Assembly (NCBI RefSeq): GCF_040298565.1
Contig: NZ_JBEPAK010000001.1
Span: forward strand, 77,205-141,204
From: Kitasatospora sp040298565
Lineage (GTDB): Bacteria; Actinomycetota; Actinomycetes; Streptomycetales; Streptomycetaceae
Direction of reading: 5' to 3'
Length of the DNA: 64,000 nt
Below are positions 26,288-35,042 of this stretch, in pieces. Below the pieces are notes generated by a model. It saw only the letters and a list, made by a program, of their open reading frames with translations. It had not been told where the DNA came from and made no database searches. Both the position numbers and the translations under genes were made by a program. Within the stretch, counting starts at the first letter, position 1. Every line of letters begins with the position of its first letter.

Positions 26288-27136
26288 TCAAGATCGAACG
26301 GTGGCGGCCCCGAGCACCCCCAGCAGGCGCGTCACCTCCGCGGCCACCGCCGTCCGCCCCGGACCGAGGTAGCGGCGGGTGTCGACCAGCCCGGGATCGG
26401 CGCCGAGGACGTGCCGGACGGCCCCGGTGAAGACCCGGTTGAGCTGGGTGGAGATGTTCACCTTGGTCATGCCGTGCGCCACCGCCCGGGCCAGGTGGCC
26501 GTCGGCCACGCCGGAGGAGCCGTGCAGGACCAGCGGGACGGGGACGGCGGCGCGCAGCCGGGCGATCAGCTCGAAGTCCAGGACGGCGTCCCGGGTGGCC
26601 ATGGCGTGGGAGGTGCCGACGGCCACGGCGAGGGCGTCGACGCCGGTGGTGGCGACGAAGTCGGCGGCCTCCCCGGGGTCGGTCCGGGCGCCGGGGGCGT
26701 GCACCCCGTCCTTGCCGCCGACCTCGCCGAGCTCGGCCTCCACCCAGACGCCCGCCGCGTGGCAGCGCTCGACCACCGCGGCGGTGGCCCGGACGTTCTC
26801 CCGGTACGGCAGCGCCGAGGCGTCGAACATGACCGAGGAGAAGCCCAGTTCGACCGCGTCCGCGACCAGCTCGGCGGAGGTCGCGTGGTCCAGGTGCACC
26901 GCGACCGGTACGGCCGCGGCCCGGGCGACGGCCAGCACGGCGGCCGCTATCGGCGCGAGCGCGCCGTGGTAGCGGACGGCGTTCTCGCTCAGCTGGAGGA
27001 TCACCGGGGCACCCGCGGCCTCGGCGCCGGCCACGACGGCCTGGGCGTGTTCGAGCTGGATGACGTTGAAGGCGCCGACTCCGCGCGCCGCGCTCGCGGC
27101 GGGGGTGACGATGGCGCCGGTTCCGGTCTGGGGCAT
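26288..27136 (-). CDS. Class II fructose/tagatose-bisphosphate-type aldolase
   Basis: A 282-residue zinc aldolase. Features in order are GVGAFNVIQLEHAQAVVAGA, VHLDHAT with a zinc His, GFSSVMFDAS, AELGEVGGKDG, VGTSHAM, LVLHGSSGV with a zinc His, and KVNISTQLN. The family cleaves fructose- or tagatose-1,6-bisphosphate to triose phosphates; the KbaY/GatY branch serves galactosamine/galactitol pathways. Between the SIS isomerase and DeoR genes, a tagatose-type role is the better guess. No sugar-phosphate kinase gene is nearby. Confidence 0.9.
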   Translation of the reverse strand: MPQTGTGAIVTPAASAARGVGAFNVIQLEHAQAVVAGAEAAGAPVILQLSENAVRYHGALAPIAAAVLAVARAAAVPVAVHLDHATSAELVADAVELGFSSVMFDASALPYRENVRATAAVVERCHAAGVWVEAELGEVGGKDGVHAPGARTDPGEAADFVATTGVDALAVAVGTSHAMATRDAVLDFELIARLRAAVPVPLVLHGSSGVADGHLARAVAHGMTKVNISTQLNRVFTGAVRHVLGADPGLVDTRRYLGPGRTAVAAEVTRLLGVLGAATVRS

Positions 27137-27158
27137 CAGGGCCTCCTGCTCCCGGCCG

Positions 27159-28031
27159 TCACGGCCTGGTCAGCACGATCGAGCGGGTCAGGTTGCGCGG
27201 GCGGTCGGGGTCCAGGCCGGCCGCCGCGGCCAGCCGTACCGCCAGGCGCTGGGCGCGCACCAGGTCGGCCTGCGGGTCGAGCCCGCTCACCGAGGCGGCC
27301 GCGCCGGTGGCCCGCACCTCCCCCACCAGCCCGGCGGGCGGCTCGCCGAGGAACCAGACCACCCGGCCCGGGGCGGCGATGCTGATCGGGCCGTGCCGGT
27401 ACTCCATCGCCGGATAGGACTCGGTCCAGGCGCCGGCGGCCTCCCGGAGCTTGAGGGCGGCCTCGTTGGCGAGGCCGACCGTCCAGCCGGTGCCGAGGAA
27501 GGTGAACTGGGCCGCGGCGGCGGCCCCTTCGGGCAGTTCCTCGGCCAGCGCCCGTTCGGCCTGCTCGGGCAGATCGGCCGGGGCGAGGCCGAGGTGGCCG
27601 CGCAGCAGCGTCAGCGCCGTGGTCGCGAAGCGGGTCTGCACCACCGACTCCTCGTCGGCGAAGGCGAGGTCGACCACGGTGCCGGCGTCCGCGCGGATCG
27701 GCGTGTCCGGATCGCCGGTGAGCGCCGTGCTGGGCAGGTGCCGGGCGCGCCGGAGTGCGGCGAGCACCTCGGTCGTCGTCCCGGACCGGCTGATCGCGAT
27801 CAGCCGGTCGTAGTCGCGGGTGGCCGGGAACTCCGAGGCGGCGAAGGCGTCGGTCTCGCCCAGGCCCGCGGCCTCGCGCAGCGCCGCGTACGCCTGGGCG
27901 ACGTACAGGGAGGTGCCGCACCCCACCACGGCCACCCGCTCGCCGCGCTCGGGGAGTCCGGCCGGCTCCAGCTCCAGGGCCCGGCGCCAGCACTCCGGCT
28001 GGCTGGCGATCTCCTGCTCGACGTGGCTCAT
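27159..28031 (-). CDS. SIS-domain sugar-phosphate isomerase/deaminase (AgaS/GlmS-isomerase-like)
   Basis: A 290-residue protein with two SIS domains, seen as VVGCGTSLYVAQAYAALREA, ISRSGTTTEVL, FLGTGWTVGLANEAALKLRE and SYPAMEYRHGPIS. These resemble the isomerase half of GlmS and AgaS-type amino-sugar-phosphate deaminases. The ATG at 28031 has AAGGAG 5 nt upstream. It heads the isomerase-aldolase-DeoR operon (22- and 48-bp gaps). It probably converts an amino-sugar phosphate to a ketose phosphate for the aldolase; the exact sugar is inferred from neighbours. Confidence 0.88.
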   Translation of the reverse strand: MSHVEQEIASQPECWRRALELEPAGLPERGERVAVVGCGTSLYVAQAYAALREAAGLGETDAFAASEFPATRDYDRLIAISRSGTTTEVLAALRRARHLPSTALTGDPDTPIRADAGTVVDLAFADEESVVQTRFATTALTLLRGHLGLAPADLPEQAERALAEELPEGAAAAAQFTFLGTGWTVGLANEAALKLREAAGAWTESYPAMEYRHGPISIAAPGRVVWFLGEPPAGLVGEVRATGAAASVSGLDPQADLVRAQRLAVRLAAAAGLDPDRPRNLTRSIVLTRP

Positions 28032-28045
28032 GACGCTCCTTAGGT

Positions 28046-28081
28046 GCGCAAAACTGCGCCTCGGATGCTCGATACTGAGCA
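28046..28081. promoter_or_regulatory. Candidate operators upstream of the SIS-isomerase operon
   Basis: Two short inverted repeats lie 15-50 bp upstream of the isomerase ATG: GCGCA-AAAC-TGCGC at 28046-28059 and TGCTC-GATACT-GAGCA at 28066-28081. An AT-richer stretch (ACTGCTTACTTCTTACT) follows at about 28084-28100. The DeoR protein encoded downstream is the natural candidate to bind here. Confidence 0.45.
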
Positions 28082-28173
28082 ATACTGCTTACTTCTTACT
28101 ACGGAAGCCGCGGATCGATCAACCGTGCGCACCGATCGCGGTCCTCGCGCAGGGACGGCACGGGGGCAGCGAC

Positions 28174-28215
28174 GTCACCCGGGGACGGGGGCGCAGGCCC
28201 CCGTCCCCGGGTGAC
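28174..28215. terminator. Strong hairpin terminator downstream of the GH31 gene
   Basis: A perfect 19-bp inverted repeat (28174-28192 with 28197-28215) around the loop GCAG. It lies 9 bp past the stop of the leftward GH31 gene and before the SIS-isomerase promoter region, so it should separate the two leftward units. Confidence 0.8.
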
Positions 28216-28224
28216 TCGGACGCG

Positions 28225-30897
28225 TCAGCCCGCGATGGGGCCGGCCCCGGCCAGCAGCAACGAGAACCCGCTGGCGGTGGACTGCTGCGGCGTCTTCACG
28301 TGCACCACGCCGGCGGCCGCGTCGTACCACCAGCCCGAGGGCGCGGCGTCGAACGCGGCCCGCGAGTCGAAGCCGTCCAGCGCGCGGTGGTCCAGCAGCA
28401 CCGCGCCCGGCCCCGCGCCGGTGTGCACGGTGAACCCGTAGGCCCGGGCGGCCGGTTTGCCGGTGTAGTCACCGACGCTCGGCCCGACCTCGACGGTGGT
28501 CATGCCGTGGCCCCGACCGACCGAGCGGACGGTGACGGCCTGGGTCGCGGACGCGCCCTGCTCGCGGGCGCGGGTGGTGCCGTCGTCCTCGTACAGGGTG
28601 TACGAGGACGAACCCTTGGCGTAGACGTCGTAGTCGAGGCGGGCGGTGTCGCGGGTCTGCCAGGACAGCGTCCCCTCGGGCCACATCGGCACCACGGCAC
28701 CGGCCCGGACGAACAGCGGCAGGGTGTCCAGCGGCGCCTGGTAGCCGTTGAGGGTCGTCGGCCCCTGGTACGTCCGGCCCGTCCAGTAGTCCACCCAGGT
28801 GCCCGCGGGCAGGTAGATGCCGTTGCGGACGGCGGAGTCCTCGTAGACCGGGGCGACCAGGAAGTCCTTGCCGCTCAGGAACTCGTACTTGGCCGCGTCA
28901 CCCCAGGTGTTGGGATCGTCCGGGTACTCCAGGACCAGCGGCCGCACCGCGCCCACGCCGCTCCGGTGGGCCTCGGCGGCGAGCGTGTAGAAGTAGGGCA
29001 GCAGCCGCTCCTTCAGCTGCAGGTAGCGCCGGTTGATCGAGCTGTACGGTTCGCCCGCCCGCCAGGGCTGCTTGTCGGCGGCGGCCCAGCCGTCCATGGT
29101 CATGATCGTGGGGATGAAGGTCTTCCACTCCAGGTCCCGCGTCCCCACCTTGGGGTCGCTGCCGAAGATCCCGCCGACGTCCCCGGTGTCGTAGGCGATG
29201 CCGGACATGGTGGCGCCCGCGTAGGTGGGGATCTGCCAGCGGAGGTAGTCGTAGCTGCCCTTCTGGTCCCCGCTCCACAGCACGCCGCAGCGCTGGGCGC
29301 CGGCCCAGGAGACCGGCAGCCAGACGAAGCCGCGGGCGTCGCTGTTGCGCTGGATGCCGTCGTAGGCCGTCCGGCAGCCGTCGAGGGCGAACTTGTAGCC
29401 GGGGCCGACCCAGGCGACGTCCAGCTTGCGCACCCGGACGCCGGCCTTGACCTCCTCGTCCTGGTTGGGCAGGCCGGTGGACGTCCACAGGCCCAGTTGG
29501 GCGTGCTGGTCCCGCAGGCCCTGGCCGGTCTGCTGGAGGTTCTCGTAGCCGCAGCCGTAGCCGTCGTTGACCAGCATCCAGCCCAGCGGGTCCTGGTTGG
29601 CGGTGTAGCCGTCGGCGACCTGGAGTGCGTCCAGGGTGTGCCGCTCACCGCGGTTGGCGTTGTGCAGGTAGCAGTCGGAGTCGCCCGGCTCCAGGCCGTA
29701 GACGGGCGGCATGAAGGGCTTGCCGACCAGGTCGGTGTAGGCGCTGATGACCTTCTTCAGGTCCGGGCCGTAGAAGTAGTAGCCGTCGAAGCGCCGCTCG
29801 CGCTCGGCGGTGGTGACCGGGTCCCCGAAGGTGTAGGTGCCGGGCGCGTAGGTGTGCCGGAAGACGCCGTAGCCGGCCGAGGAGAGGTAGAAGGGCTGGG
29901 AGTTGTTGAAGCCGCCCTCGTTCCAGTTGAAGTCGTTGGCGGCGTGGACGGTCCGGCCGCGGTGCGAGAACGAGCCGTTCTGCTCGCCGACGCCGTAGAA
30001 CTGCTCCTGCGGTCCGCGGGCCAGGGTCTGGGCCGTCGCGTCCTCGGTCCAGGTCAGGCCCCGGGTCTCCTGCCAGACGAGTCTGCTGTCGCCGTCCGCG
30101 TAGAGCGCGAACCTCAGCGGGTGCTTGTAGGCGCGCAGCGTCACGTCCCGGGAGCTGATCGCCCAGTAGTCGCCCTCGTCGCTCTGCCGGACGGTCTTCA
30201 GGACGGGCGGGGTGGTCGCGATCATCTCGCCCACGGGCGGGGCGGTGAAGCTGCCGTCCGGGGAGAACCGCAGACGGAAGGTGTCCTCGGTGGTGAAGTC
30301 GACCCGGGCCTGGGCGCCGCCGGCGGCCCGGATCAGGTAGCCGTCGCCGTCGCGGCTGATGCCGGTGGCGTCGCCGACCGTGGTGGGCCTGGTCAGCCGG
30401 GCGGTGGCGGTGTAGGAGGCGTCGGTGACGTGGTACGGCACGACCAGGACCTGGTACGTGCCCGAGGCGTCCGGGATCACCGCGGAGGCGGGGTCGGCGC
30501 CCGAGGCGTCCTCGGCGACCTCCCGGCCGGTGCTGTCGTAGACGTAGAGGTCGAACTCCATGGCCGGGTCGGGCCAGGTGACGGAGACGGGGACGCCGCC
30601 GTCGGGGTTGTCCCGCCAGTACCCGGCGGGGACGTCGACGGTCAGGTCGAAGCGCCCGCAGACCTTGCCCTGCGGGTCCTCGGCGGCACTCGGGCAGTGC
30701 TTGGGGTCGGGCACCGAGCCCTGCGCGTAGGTCGGGGACTGCCAGCTGACGGCGGGGTGGGCCGTGGAGAGCGCGCCGCTCGGAGGCGTCGCGGCGCGGG
30801 CCGCCGGGGCGGTGCCGAGCAGGCCGCACAGCAGGGCGACGACGGCGACCAGGATGCTCCGGGGGCGGGGTGGAGGTAAACGCCTAGGGATGGGCAT
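28225..30897 (-). CDS. Secreted glycoside hydrolase family 31 (possible alpha-N-acetylgalactosaminidase subgroup)
   Basis: An 890-residue exported enzyme. The signal peptide SILVAVVALLCGLLGTAPAARA is followed by a beta domain of about 140 residues (pre-peptidase-like, YVYDSTGREVAED). The GH31 N-terminal domain and (beta/alpha)8 barrel follow, with GVGEQNGSFSHRGRT, WVGPGYKFALDGCRTAYDGI carrying the likely Asp nucleophile, and LWSGDQKGSYDYLRWQIPT carrying the likely acid/base Asp. C-terminal beta domains (TLYEDDGTT) close it. The GalNAc subgroup is suggested by motif form and by neighbouring amino-sugar genes, not proven. The start among 30897/30903 is uncertain; 30897 has GGTGG 7 nt upstream. 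Confidence 0.88.
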   Translation of the reverse strand: MPIPRRLPPPRPRSILVAVVALLCGLLGTAPAARAATPPSGALSTAHPAVSWQSPTYAQGSVPDPKHCPSAAEDPQGKVCGRFDLTVDVPAGYWRDNPDGGVPVSVTWPDPAMEFDLYVYDSTGREVAEDASGADPASAVIPDASGTYQVLVVPYHVTDASYTATARLTRPTTVGDATGISRDGDGYLIRAAGGAQARVDFTTEDTFRLRFSPDGSFTAPPVGEMIATTPPVLKTVRQSDEGDYWAISSRDVTLRAYKHPLRFALYADGDSRLVWQETRGLTWTEDATAQTLARGPQEQFYGVGEQNGSFSHRGRTVHAANDFNWNEGGFNNSQPFYLSSAGYGVFRHTYAPGTYTFGDPVTTAERERRFDGYYFYGPDLKKVISAYTDLVGKPFMPPVYGLEPGDSDCYLHNANRGERHTLDALQVADGYTANQDPLGWMLVNDGYGCGYENLQQTGQGLRDQHAQLGLWTSTGLPNQDEEVKAGVRVRKLDVAWVGPGYKFALDGCRTAYDGIQRNSDARGFVWLPVSWAGAQRCGVLWSGDQKGSYDYLRWQIPTYAGATMSGIAYDTGDVGGIFGSDPKVGTRDLEWKTFIPTIMTMDGWAAADKQPWRAGEPYSSINRRYLQLKERLLPYFYTLAAEAHRSGVGAVRPLVLEYPDDPNTWGDAAKYEFLSGKDFLVAPVYEDSAVRNGIYLPAGTWVDYWTGRTYQGPTTLNGYQAPLDTLPLFVRAGAVVPMWPEGTLSWQTRDTARLDYDVYAKGSSSYTLYEDDGTTRAREQGASATQAVTVRSVGRGHGMTTVEVGPSVGDYTGKPAARAYGFTVHTGAGPGAVLLDHRALDGFDSRAAFDAAPSGWWYDAAAGVVHVKTPQQSTASGFSLLLAGAGPIAG

Positions 30898-30956
30898 GAG
30901 CATGCCACCATTCAACGGAGGTCAGGGTGGTGTGCGGCGCAGGACCCTATCAGTTC

Positions 30957-31053
30957 ACTTCTGCTCACTCAATGGTTAAGAATGCGCACAGCTGGGGACA
31001 TGGGTGTCCGACCATGCTTGCTCTGCGATTGACTTCTGCATCTTCACGCAGAA
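30957..31053. promoter_or_regulatory. Shared control region of GH31 and ABC transporter genes
   Basis: The 219-bp divergent gap contains the octamer ACTTCTGC twice (30957-30964 and 31032-31039). The second copy is part of an inverted repeat TTCTGC-N8-GCAGAA (31034-31053). The region is more AT-rich than its surroundings. A DeoR-type operator controlling both directions is plausible; no confident -35/-10 pair was picked. Confidence 0.45.
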
Positions 31054-31116
31054 AACTCGCTCCTCCCGACACCGGGGCCGGCTGGCACCGGCCCCCTCCG
31101 CGAAGGCGGTACTGAG

Positions 31117-32376
31117 ATGAAGCGCCCACTCCTCGCCCTCGCCGCCGCCACCACGGCCGGCGCGCTCGCCCTGTCGGCGTGCAGCAAGGGCTCAGGATCC
31201 GACTCCACCTCGGCCGACGGCGCCACCGTGATCAGGTTCGTCGCGGCCGACTACGGCTCCAACGGCGAGAACCCCACCCAGGCGTACTGGCAGGACGTCA
31301 TCTCCGCCTTCGAGCAACGCAACCCCGGGATCAAGGTGCAGCTCCAGGTCATCAACTGGAACGACCTCGACACCCAGGTCAAGACCATGGTCCAGAACGG
31401 CAACCAGCCCGACATCCTGCAGACCGGCGGCTACGCCGACTACGCCGCCAACGGCATGCTGTACCCCGCGGGCGACGTCCTCTCCCCGGCGACCGCCGCC
31501 GACCTCGTCCCCGCGCTCGCCAAGGCCGGCGTCCAGGGCGGCACCCAGTACGGCATCCCGTTCGTCTCCAGCGCCCGGATGTTCCTGATCAACAACACCC
31601 TGTTCCGCAAGGCCGGCCTCGACCCGGCCGACCCTCCCAAGACCTGGAACGACGTCACCGCCGCCGCCACCGCCCTCCGGAAGGCCGGGGTGGACGTCCC
31701 GCTCGGCATACCCCTGGGCAAGGAGGAGGCCCAGGGCGAGTCCTTCATCTGGATGCTGGGCAACCACGGCGGCTACCAGGACGCGAACGGCAAGTACGCC
31801 ATCGACTCCCCGGCCAACGTCGCCACCTTCACCCAGCTCAAGGCCTGGGTCGACGCCGGCCTGACCGAGCAGAGCCCCGCCTCCGTCAACCGCACCGACC
31901 TCACCAAGGACTTCGCCTCCGGCAAGGTCGGCATGCTCAACGGCTTCCCGGGCCAGCTGAACGACGTCAAGGGCATGGACGTCACCTGGGCCCCGATGCC
32001 CGGCAAGGACGGCCCGTCCCCCGCCACGCTCGGCGTCGCCGACTGGGTCATGGCCTTCAAGAAGCGCGGTCACAAGGACCAGATCAGGGCCTTCCTGGAC
32101 TTCGCCTACGGCAAGGACAACACCGTCAGGTTCGCCAAGGAGTACCACCTGCTGCCGGTCACCGAGTCCGCGCTGACCGCCCTGAAGTCCGATCCCGACG
32201 AGACCGCCCTCCAACCCTTCCTCAAGATCCTGCCCTCGGCCTCCTTCTACCCGCTCAGCGACCCGACCTGGCCCGGCGTCTCCGCCCAGGTCAAGACGCA
32301 GATCGGCGCCGCGGTCAGCGACCCCGCCAAGGGCCTGGCAGCCCTCCAGCAGGCCGCGGTCCAGGCGGCGCAGTGA
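31117..32376 (+). CDS. ABC sugar transporter substrate-binding lipoprotein
   Basis: A 419-residue lipoprotein with lipobox LALSACSKGS. It has a type I sugar-binding fold of the CUT1 family, seen as FVAADYGSNGENPTQAYWQD, AFEQRNPGIKVQLQVINWND, QTGGYADYAANGML and KVGMLNGFPGQLND. It sits outside the membrane and feeds the two permeases encoded next. Its stop overlaps the first permease start (GTGA). It is divergent from the GH31 gene, so it probably binds sugars that enzyme releases. The ATPase, as in most actinobacterial CUT1 systems, is likely a shared MsiK-type protein elsewhere. Confidence 0.94.
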   Translation: MKRPLLALAAATTAGALALSACSKGSGSDSTSADGATVIRFVAADYGSNGENPTQAYWQDVISAFEQRNPGIKVQLQVINWNDLDTQVKTMVQNGNQPDILQTGGYADYAANGMLYPAGDVLSPATAADLVPALAKAGVQGGTQYGIPFVSSARMFLINNTLFRKAGLDPADPPKTWNDVTAAATALRKAGVDVPLGIPLGKEEAQGESFIWMLGNHGGYQDANGKYAIDSPANVATFTQLKAWVDAGLTEQSPASVNRTDLTKDFASGKVGMLNGFPGQLNDVKGMDVTWAPMPGKDGPSPATLGVADWVMAFKKRGHKDQIRAFLDFAYGKDNTVRFAKEYHLLPVTESALTALKSDPDETALQPFLKILPSASFYPLSDPTWPGVSAQVKTQIGAAVSDPAKGLAALQQAAVQAAQ

Positions 32377-33314
32377 CGACGACGGCCCCCGGCAAGACGC
32401 TCGACACCGTCCGGTCCCCGGCTCCCCCGACCCGGCACCGGTCGCTGCTGCGCAGGCTGGGCCCGCTGCCCTGGCTGGCACCGGCCGTCCTGCTCATCCT
32501 CGGCGTGGTCGTCTGGCCGGTCGTCGAGATGGTGCGCACCTCGCTGCGCCGCGTCGACACGACCGGCACCGACCACGGTGCGGCCGGCCTGCTCAAGTAC
32601 CGCAAGCTGTTCGCCGACCCCCGCCTGCCCGACGTCCTCACCTGGACCGTGGTGTGGACGGTCACCGTGGTCGGCCTGACCATGGTGATCTCCCTGGCGC
32701 TCGCCCAGCTGTTCAACCGGGAGTTCCCCGGCCGCCGGATCACCCGCTGGGCGCTCATCGCGCCCTGGGCCGCCTCCGTGCTGATGACGTCGATCGGCTT
32801 CCGCTGGATGCTCGACCAGGTCGCCGGGGTGTTCAACCGCCTGCTGCTGGACCTCGGTCTGATCGACCGCCCGCAGGCCTGGCTGGGCGACGCCGCCCAC
32901 GCCAAACCCTGGCTGGTGCTCGTCGCGGTCTTCGTCTCGCTGCCGTTCACCACCTACACCCTGCTGGCCGGCCTGCAGTCCGTACCCGCCGAGGTGTACG
33001 AGGCGGCCCGGGTGGACGGCGCGTCCCGCGCGCAGACCTACCGGCGGATCACCCTGCCGCTGCTGCGCCCGGCGTTCCTGGTCGCCCTGGTCGTCAACCT
33101 GATCAACGTCTTCAACTCCTTCCCCGTCATCTGGGGCATGACCCAGGGCGGCCCCAACACCGACACCGCCACCACCACCGTGTTCATGTACACGCTGCGG
33201 AGCTACGACGTCGCGGAGTCGGCGGCGATGTCGGTCGTCAACTTCGCCGTCGTGATCGTCATGGTGCTGCTCTTCCTCCGGGTCAGCGGCCGGAACGGGG
33301 AGGACAGCCGATGA
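32373..33314 (+). CDS. ABC sugar transporter permease (MalF type)
   Basis: A 313-residue permease with six hydrophobic helices and the EAA loop YEAARVDGASRAQTYRRITLP that contacts the ATPase. The first helix is LAPAVLLILGVVVWPVVEM, and WALIAPWAASVLMTSIGFRWM follows. The GTG start overlaps the binding-protein stop, and its own stop overlaps the next permease (ATGA), so all three are coupled. Confidence 0.94.
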   Translation: MTTTAPGKTLDTVRSPAPPTRHRSLLRRLGPLPWLAPAVLLILGVVVWPVVEMVRTSLRRVDTTGTDHGAAGLLKYRKLFADPRLPDVLTWTVVWTVTVVGLTMVISLALAQLFNREFPGRRITRWALIAPWAASVLMTSIGFRWMLDQVAGVFNRLLLDLGLIDRPQAWLGDAAHAKPWLVLVAVFVSLPFTTYTLLAGLQSVPAEVYEAARVDGASRAQTYRRITLPLLRPAFLVALVVNLINVFNSFPVIWGMTQGGPNTDTATTTVFMYTLRSYDVAESAAMSVVNFAVVIVMVLLFLRVSGRNGEDSR

Positions 33315-34153
33315 GCCGCCAGGGACACCGCGCGAAGCCGCCGGCCGCCCGCACCGTGCTGGTCACCGCCACGGCCTGGGCGCTGGCCGCGATCTTCCTG
33401 CTCCCCTACCTGGAGATGGTGGTCACCGCCGGACGCCCGGCGGGCGAACTGCGCGACAGCGGGTACCTGCCCGGGCACTTCGACTGGTCCTCGTTCGTCC
33501 GGGTGTGGTCCGACACCACGCTGGCGCAGAACCTCCGGATCACCCTGGTGGTGGCGCTCGGCTCCACCCTGCTGGTGCTGGCGGTCGCGCTGCCCGCCGC
33601 GTACTACACCGCCCGGGTCGACTTCCGCGGCCGCAAGGCCTTCCTGCTGCTGGTGCTGGTCACCCAGATGTTCCAGCCCACCGCGCTCCAGGTCGGGCTG
33701 TACCGCGAGTTCTTCACGCTCGATCTGCTCGACACCGTCCTGGTGCTCGTCCTCGCCAACGCCGCGTTCAACCTCGCGTTCGCGGTCTGGATCCTGAGCG
33801 CCTACATCGCCGCCATCCCGGTCGAGTTGGAGGAGGCCGCGCAGATCGACGGCAACGGGCGGATCGGCGCCCTGTTCCGCGTCACCCTGCCGCTCGCCAT
33901 GCCGGGCGTGGTGACGGCGGTCATCTTCACCTTCATCGCGGCCTGGAACGAGTTCGTCATGGGCCTCACCCTGACCACCTCCACCGACCGCCAGCCGCTC
34001 ACCGTCGGCATCAACAACATGATCGGCGCCTACAGCGTCCAGTGGAACTACGTCTTCGCCGCCTCGGTGGTGGCCATCGTGCCGGTGATCGTCCTCTTCG
34101 CGGTGATCGAACGCCACGTCGTCTCCGGGCTGACGGCGGGCTCGGTCAGGTGA
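33311..34153 (+). CDS. ABC sugar transporter permease (MalG type)
   Basis: A 280-residue permease with six hydrophobic helices and the EAA loop LEEAAQIDGNGRIGALFRVT, then LPLAMPGVVTAVIFTFIAAW. The ATGA overlap with the MalF-type gene shows operon structure. A methyltransferase gene starts 25 bp downstream but has its own leaderless-type promoter, so the transport operon probably ends here. Confidence 0.94.
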   Translation: MSRQGHRAKPPAARTVLVTATAWALAAIFLLPYLEMVVTAGRPAGELRDSGYLPGHFDWSSFVRVWSDTTLAQNLRITLVVALGSTLLVLAVALPAAYYTARVDFRGRKAFLLLVLVTQMFQPTALQVGLYREFFTLDLLDTVLVLVLANAAFNLAFAVWILSAYIAAIPVELEEAAQIDGNGRIGALFRVTLPLAMPGVVTAVIFTFIAAWNEFVMGLTLTTSTDRQPLTVGINNMIGAYSVQWNYVFAASVVAIVPVIVLFAVIERHVVSGLTAGSVR

Positions 34154-34166
34154 CCACCGACCCGCC

Positions 34167-34172
34167 TATAGT
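34167..34172 (+). promoter_or_regulatory. -10 element of a probable leaderless promoter
   Basis: TATAGT ends 6 nt before the ATG at 34179, the spacing seen for leaderless actinobacterial transcripts. No ribosome site precedes the ATG. No convincing -35 was identified. Confidence 0.5.
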
Positions 34173-34178
34173 GGCGCC

Positions 34179-34997
34179 ATGACGGACCAGCGCCCCACCT
34201 CGGGCTTCCACGCCGCCAACGCCGACCCGGCCGTCACCGACCGGCTGACCGCCGCGCTGGACGTCCAGGCCGCCAACCCGGGCGTGCGCCGACTGCGCGA
34301 GTGGGCCCACGCGAGCCTGGCCGTACGCCCCGGTGACCGGGCGCTGGACGTCGGCGCCGGCACCGGCTCGGAGACCGTGGTGCTCGCCGAGGCCGTCGGC
34401 CCGGAGGGCACGGCGACCGGCCTGGAGCCCCACCCCGGCCTGCGCGCCGTCGCCGAACGGCGCGCCGCCGAGGCCGGCAGCCGGGCCGTCTTCCTCGACG
34501 GCGACGCGCTCGCCCTGCCGCTGCCCGACGCCGCGGTGGACGCGGTGTGGTGCGAGCGGGTCCTCCAGCACCTGACCGAACCGGACCGGGCCGTCGCCGA
34601 GATCGCCCGGGTGCTGCGGCCGGGCGGCCGGGTCGCCCTGCTCGACACGGACTGGGCCACCTTCGTGCTCCACCCGGCCGAGCCGGCGGTGCGATCCGCG
34701 CTGGCCGCCGTCACCCGGAGCGCCGCGGCCACGCCGGACGCCGGGCGCCGCCTCGCGGCGTGGCTGACCGGAGCGGGCCTGAGCGTCGACCACGCCGGCG
34801 CCGACGTCCTGCTGCACGATCCCCGTACAGTCAGCCTGCCCATCGTGCGGGGCCTGGCGGCCGCCGCCCTGGGCAAGGGCCTGATCTCCGAGGAGCAGCG
34901 CGACCGGCTGCACGCCGGCCTCACCGCCGCCGCCGAACGGGGCGCCTTCCACCTGTCGGTGACGATGTTCGCCGTGGTCGCCCACCGCCCCGCCTGA
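34179..34997 (+). CDS. Class I SAM-dependent methyltransferase
   Basis: A 272-residue UbiE/type 11 methyltransferase. Motif I is ALDVGAGTGSETVVLAEAVG, the acidic end of strand 2 is TGLEPHP, and DALALPLPDAAVDAVWCERV and RVLRPGGRVALLDTDW follow. The substrate is unknown; the fold suits small-molecule methylation. It starts without a Shine-Dalgarno sequence, 6 nt after a TATAGT element, so it is probably translated from a leaderless mRNA, independently of the upstream transporter genes. Confidence 0.9.
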   Translation: MTDQRPTSGFHAANADPAVTDRLTAALDVQAANPGVRRLREWAHASLAVRPGDRALDVGAGTGSETVVLAEAVGPEGTATGLEPHPGLRAVAERRAAEAGSRAVFLDGDALALPLPDAAVDAVWCERVLQHLTEPDRAVAEIARVLRPGGRVALLDTDWATFVLHPAEPAVRSALAAVTRSAAATPDAGRRLAAWLTGAGLSVDHAGADVLLHDPRTVSLPIVRGLAAAALGKGLISEEQRDRLHAGLTAAAERGAFHLSVTMFAVVAHRPA

Positions 34998-35042
34998 CCG
35001 CCCGGGGGGCCGTCCGCGCGGCGCGGCACTGCCCGGAGCGCG

